64,000 nt of DNA from Candidatus Thiodiazotropha sp. CDECU1 (GTDB lineage Bacteria > Pseudomonadota > Gammaproteobacteria > Chromatiales > Chromatiaceae): assembly GCF_963455295.1 (NCBI RefSeq), contig NZ_OY734020.1, forward strand, positions 744,001 to 808,000. The letters run 5' to 3'. The notes under the pieces were generated by a model. The model did not search any database. It saw only the letters and a list, made by a program, of their open reading frames with translations, and was not told the DNA's origin. Position numbers and translations under genes: made by a program. Each line of letters starts with the position of its first letter. Positions within the stretch are counted from its first letter, which is position 1. Below are positions 62,613 through 64,000 of this stretch, in pieces.

Positions 62613-62776
62613 CGTTGTAGCCAGAGTTTGATCAAGTAGCTAGCACTGCGCCTTGCACCTTGGATCTGGTGTTTAGAGGTTATGTGGTTCGATTGAGAAC
62701 CTCTATATTTATACGTTAATCCTTCTCTCTTGTTTGTACTATAACTTCGTGGCTAATCAATAACAGGTTCTCGACC

Positions 62777-63379
62777 ATGGCTATTCTGAAACTCTACAAC
62801 TACCCCAGATCAGGTAACTGTTACAAGGTACGCTTGTTTCTCTCCATGCTTGGCCTCGAATATGAGCGCATCGATATCGATCTGATAAAGGGTGAGTCGT
62901 TGACTGATGAGTTCAAGCAGATCAATCCCCGCGGACAGGTGCCGGTACTGATGGATGGTGATCTGATCATCTGGGATTCGATGGCTATATTGATCTATCT
63001 GGCCAGGCGATACGCTGCTTCCAGCTGGCTGCCGACCGATCCGCCGGCAGAGGCCCAGGTTATGCAATGGCTGGCGGTATCGGAGAACGAACTGCTCTAC
63101 GGTCTAGCACGCGCCCGTGCCACACTGGTGTTGGGCCGACCTTTTGATCTGGAAATGTGTCAGCAGGATGGACGCGCCGGTCTGTCGGTGATGGAACTGC
63201 AGCTGTCGCGTGGAGATTGGTTGACGGGTGCTGAAGTCAGCATTGCGGATATCGCCTGTTATCCCTATGTGTCATTGGCGGCAGAGGGTGAGGTCTCCGT
63301 GCAGCCCTATCCAGCCGTATGCAGTTGGCTTGAGCGGATTGAGGCGTTGCCGGACTGGTTGCCAATGCTGGCAGATTGA
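62777..63379 (+). CDS. glutathione S-transferase family protein
   Basis: 200-residue cytoplasmic protein with a thioredoxin-like N-terminal domain (LKLYNYPRSGNCYKVRLFLSMLGLEYE; the likely catalytic Ser is in PRSGNCYK) and a helical C-terminal domain (IADIACYPYVSLAAEGEVSVQPYPAVCSWLERIEALP). The glutathione-binding cis-proline and Asp-Ser motif are seen in GQVPVLMDGDLIIWDSMAILIYLA. It resembles the beta/theta branch of bacterial GSTs. The ATG at 62777 has a weak ribosome site. It lies between the kinase-RNase Z gene (divergent) and soeA. Confidence 0.92.
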   Translation: MAILKLYNYPRSGNCYKVRLFLSMLGLEYERIDIDLIKGESLTDEFKQINPRGQVPVLMDGDLIIWDSMAILIYLARRYAASSWLPTDPPAEAQVMQWLAVSENELLYGLARARATLVLGRPFDLEMCQQDGRAGLSVMELQLSRGDWLTGAEVSIADIACYPYVSLAAEGEVSVQPYPAVCSWLERIEALPDWLPMLAD

Positions 63380-63539
63380 AATTCTGCGGCAGGAAAGGCA
63401 TCGATTTCCATTAGCCCAGATAGTCCACCCCCAAAGGATTATGATAGCCCAGGTCTGGTAGAGTAAATCAGAAAAGTCTAATATAAGAAGATTAGTGAAA
63501 TCCGTATTTAAGTTGCAGTTTTGCCAGGGCTATTAATTA

Positions 63540-64000
63540 ATGCAGGATCCCACCACACACTCCGACAACGACATGGGGCGCGTCGAGGTCAAGGAGACCA
63601 CGTGCTACATGTGTGCCTGTCGCTGTGGTATACGCGTCACCCTGCGTGACGGTGAAGTACGCTATATCGAAGGCAATCCCGACCACCCTTTGAACAAGGG
63701 AGTGATCTGCGCCAAGGGCTCCTCAGGGATCATGAAGCAGTATTCACCGGCCCGCCTGACCAAGCCCCTGTTACGCAAGCAGGGGGCGGAGCGGGGTGCC
63801 TCCGATTTCGAGGAGATCTCCTGGGACAAGGCCTTCGAGATCATGCAGGAGCGCCTGGGCCGCATCCGCGCCGAGGATCCGAAGCGGTTCGCCCTGTTCA
63901 CCGGCCGCGACCAGATGCAGGCCCTCACCGGCATGTTCGCCAAGCAGTTCGGCACCCCGAACTACGCGGCCCACGGCGGCTTCTGCTCGGTCAACATGGC
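63540..64000 (+). CDS. soeA: molybdopterin oxidoreductase, SoeA-like, 5' end (truncated by window)
   Basis: The first 153 residues of a molybdopterin-guanine-dinucleotide enzyme, running off the end. The N-terminal [4Fe-4S] motif is CYMCACRC ... GVICAKG with Cys22, Cys25, Cys29 and Cys57 (C-x2-C-x3-C-x27-C). SGIMKQYSPARLTKPLLR and EEISWDKAFEIM follow, as in this superfamily. There is no Tat signal, so the enzyme is cytoplasmic. The motif set fits SoeA, the catalytic subunit of sulfite dehydrogenase in purple sulfur bacteria. An in-frame stop just precedes the ATG, fixing the start. GC content is distinctly higher than in upstream genes. Other cytoplasmic DMSO-reductase members are possible. 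Confidence 0.78.
   Translation, partial: MQDPTTHSDNDMGRVEVKETTCYMCACRCGIRVTLRDGEVRYIEGNPDHPLNKGVICAKGSSGIMKQYSPARLTKPLLRKQGAERGASDFEEISWDKAFEIMQERLGRIRAEDPKRFALFTGRDQMQALTGMFAKQFGTPNYAAHGGFCSVNM

Overview
The window looks like chromosomal DNA of a sulfur-oxidising gammaproteobacterium, probably Chromatiales or Sedimenticolaceae-like (relatives such as Sedimenticola or Candidatus Thiodiazotropha). This is an inference from gene content and order. The clpP-clpX-lon-hupB-ppiD run and the gcvR/bcp and dapA-bamC neighbourhoods are typical of Gammaproteobacteria. Sulfur chemistry is shown by a canonical sulfide:quinone oxidoreductase, a second SQR-like flavoprotein, a rhodanese-tusA-dsrE2 sulfur-relay cluster divergent from cysG, and the 5' end of a molybdopterin oxidoreductase resembling SoeA (sulfite dehydrogenase). 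No prophage, IS element, CRISPR array or rRNA was seen.

Layout. 1-5.6 kb: clpP, clpX, lon, hupB, tRNA-Val and tRNA-Asp, closed by a strong terminator. 5.6-8.4 kb: ppiD convergent with fabI. 8.6-16.7 kb: a peptide-type ABC importer with a membrane-anchored binding protein, two permeases and two successive double-headed ATPases. 16.9-22.2 kb: a diguanylate cyclase, a DUF815 ATPase and an RND pump. 22.3-25.5 kb (minus): an S24-like protein, an RND adaptor lipoprotein, a small HMA-like protein and the SQR-like flavoprotein. 25.6-31 kb: an Atm1-type exporter, a shortened CCA-adding-type enzyme and a NarX/NarL-like pair. 31.1-34.6 kb: rhodanese, cysG and rhodanese-tusA-dsrE2. 34.9-43.1 kb: a FadL-type porin, a LysR regulator, a PerM-type membrane protein, a small YgaP-like membrane protein with a Crp/Fnr regulator and a nearby operator, and a hybrid kinase. 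43.2-50.3 kb: PhoH, bcp, gcvR, dapA, bamC, an MBL hydrolase and sqr. 50.6-58.7 kb: ispG, a GlcG-like protein, an unknown protein, an FNR-like regulator, a response regulator, TrpB2 and uup. 58.6-64 kb: a secreted unknown, a methyltransferase with a 58-residue membrane protein, a small unknown, a Clp1/Grc3 polynucleotide kinase-RNase Z fusion, a GST and the start of soeA.

How the genes fit together. SQR would oxidise sulfide to polysulfide. Rhodanese, TusA and DsrE2 would pass persulfide sulfur toward cytoplasmic oxidation. CysG makes siroheme, the cofactor of dissimilatory sulfite reductase (not in this window). SoeA-type enzymes oxidise the resulting sulfite. The rest is housekeeping, signalling and transport.

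The most unusual locus is the single polypeptide joining a Clp1/Grc3-type RNA 5'-kinase to a complete tRNase Z-type nuclease (60669-62612). Other points of interest are a perfect 19-bp Crp/Fnr-type palindrome before a YgaP-like gene, several dispersed palindromic repeats, an SQR paralogue lacking one bridging cysteine, and a CCA-adding enzyme with altered catalytic positions.
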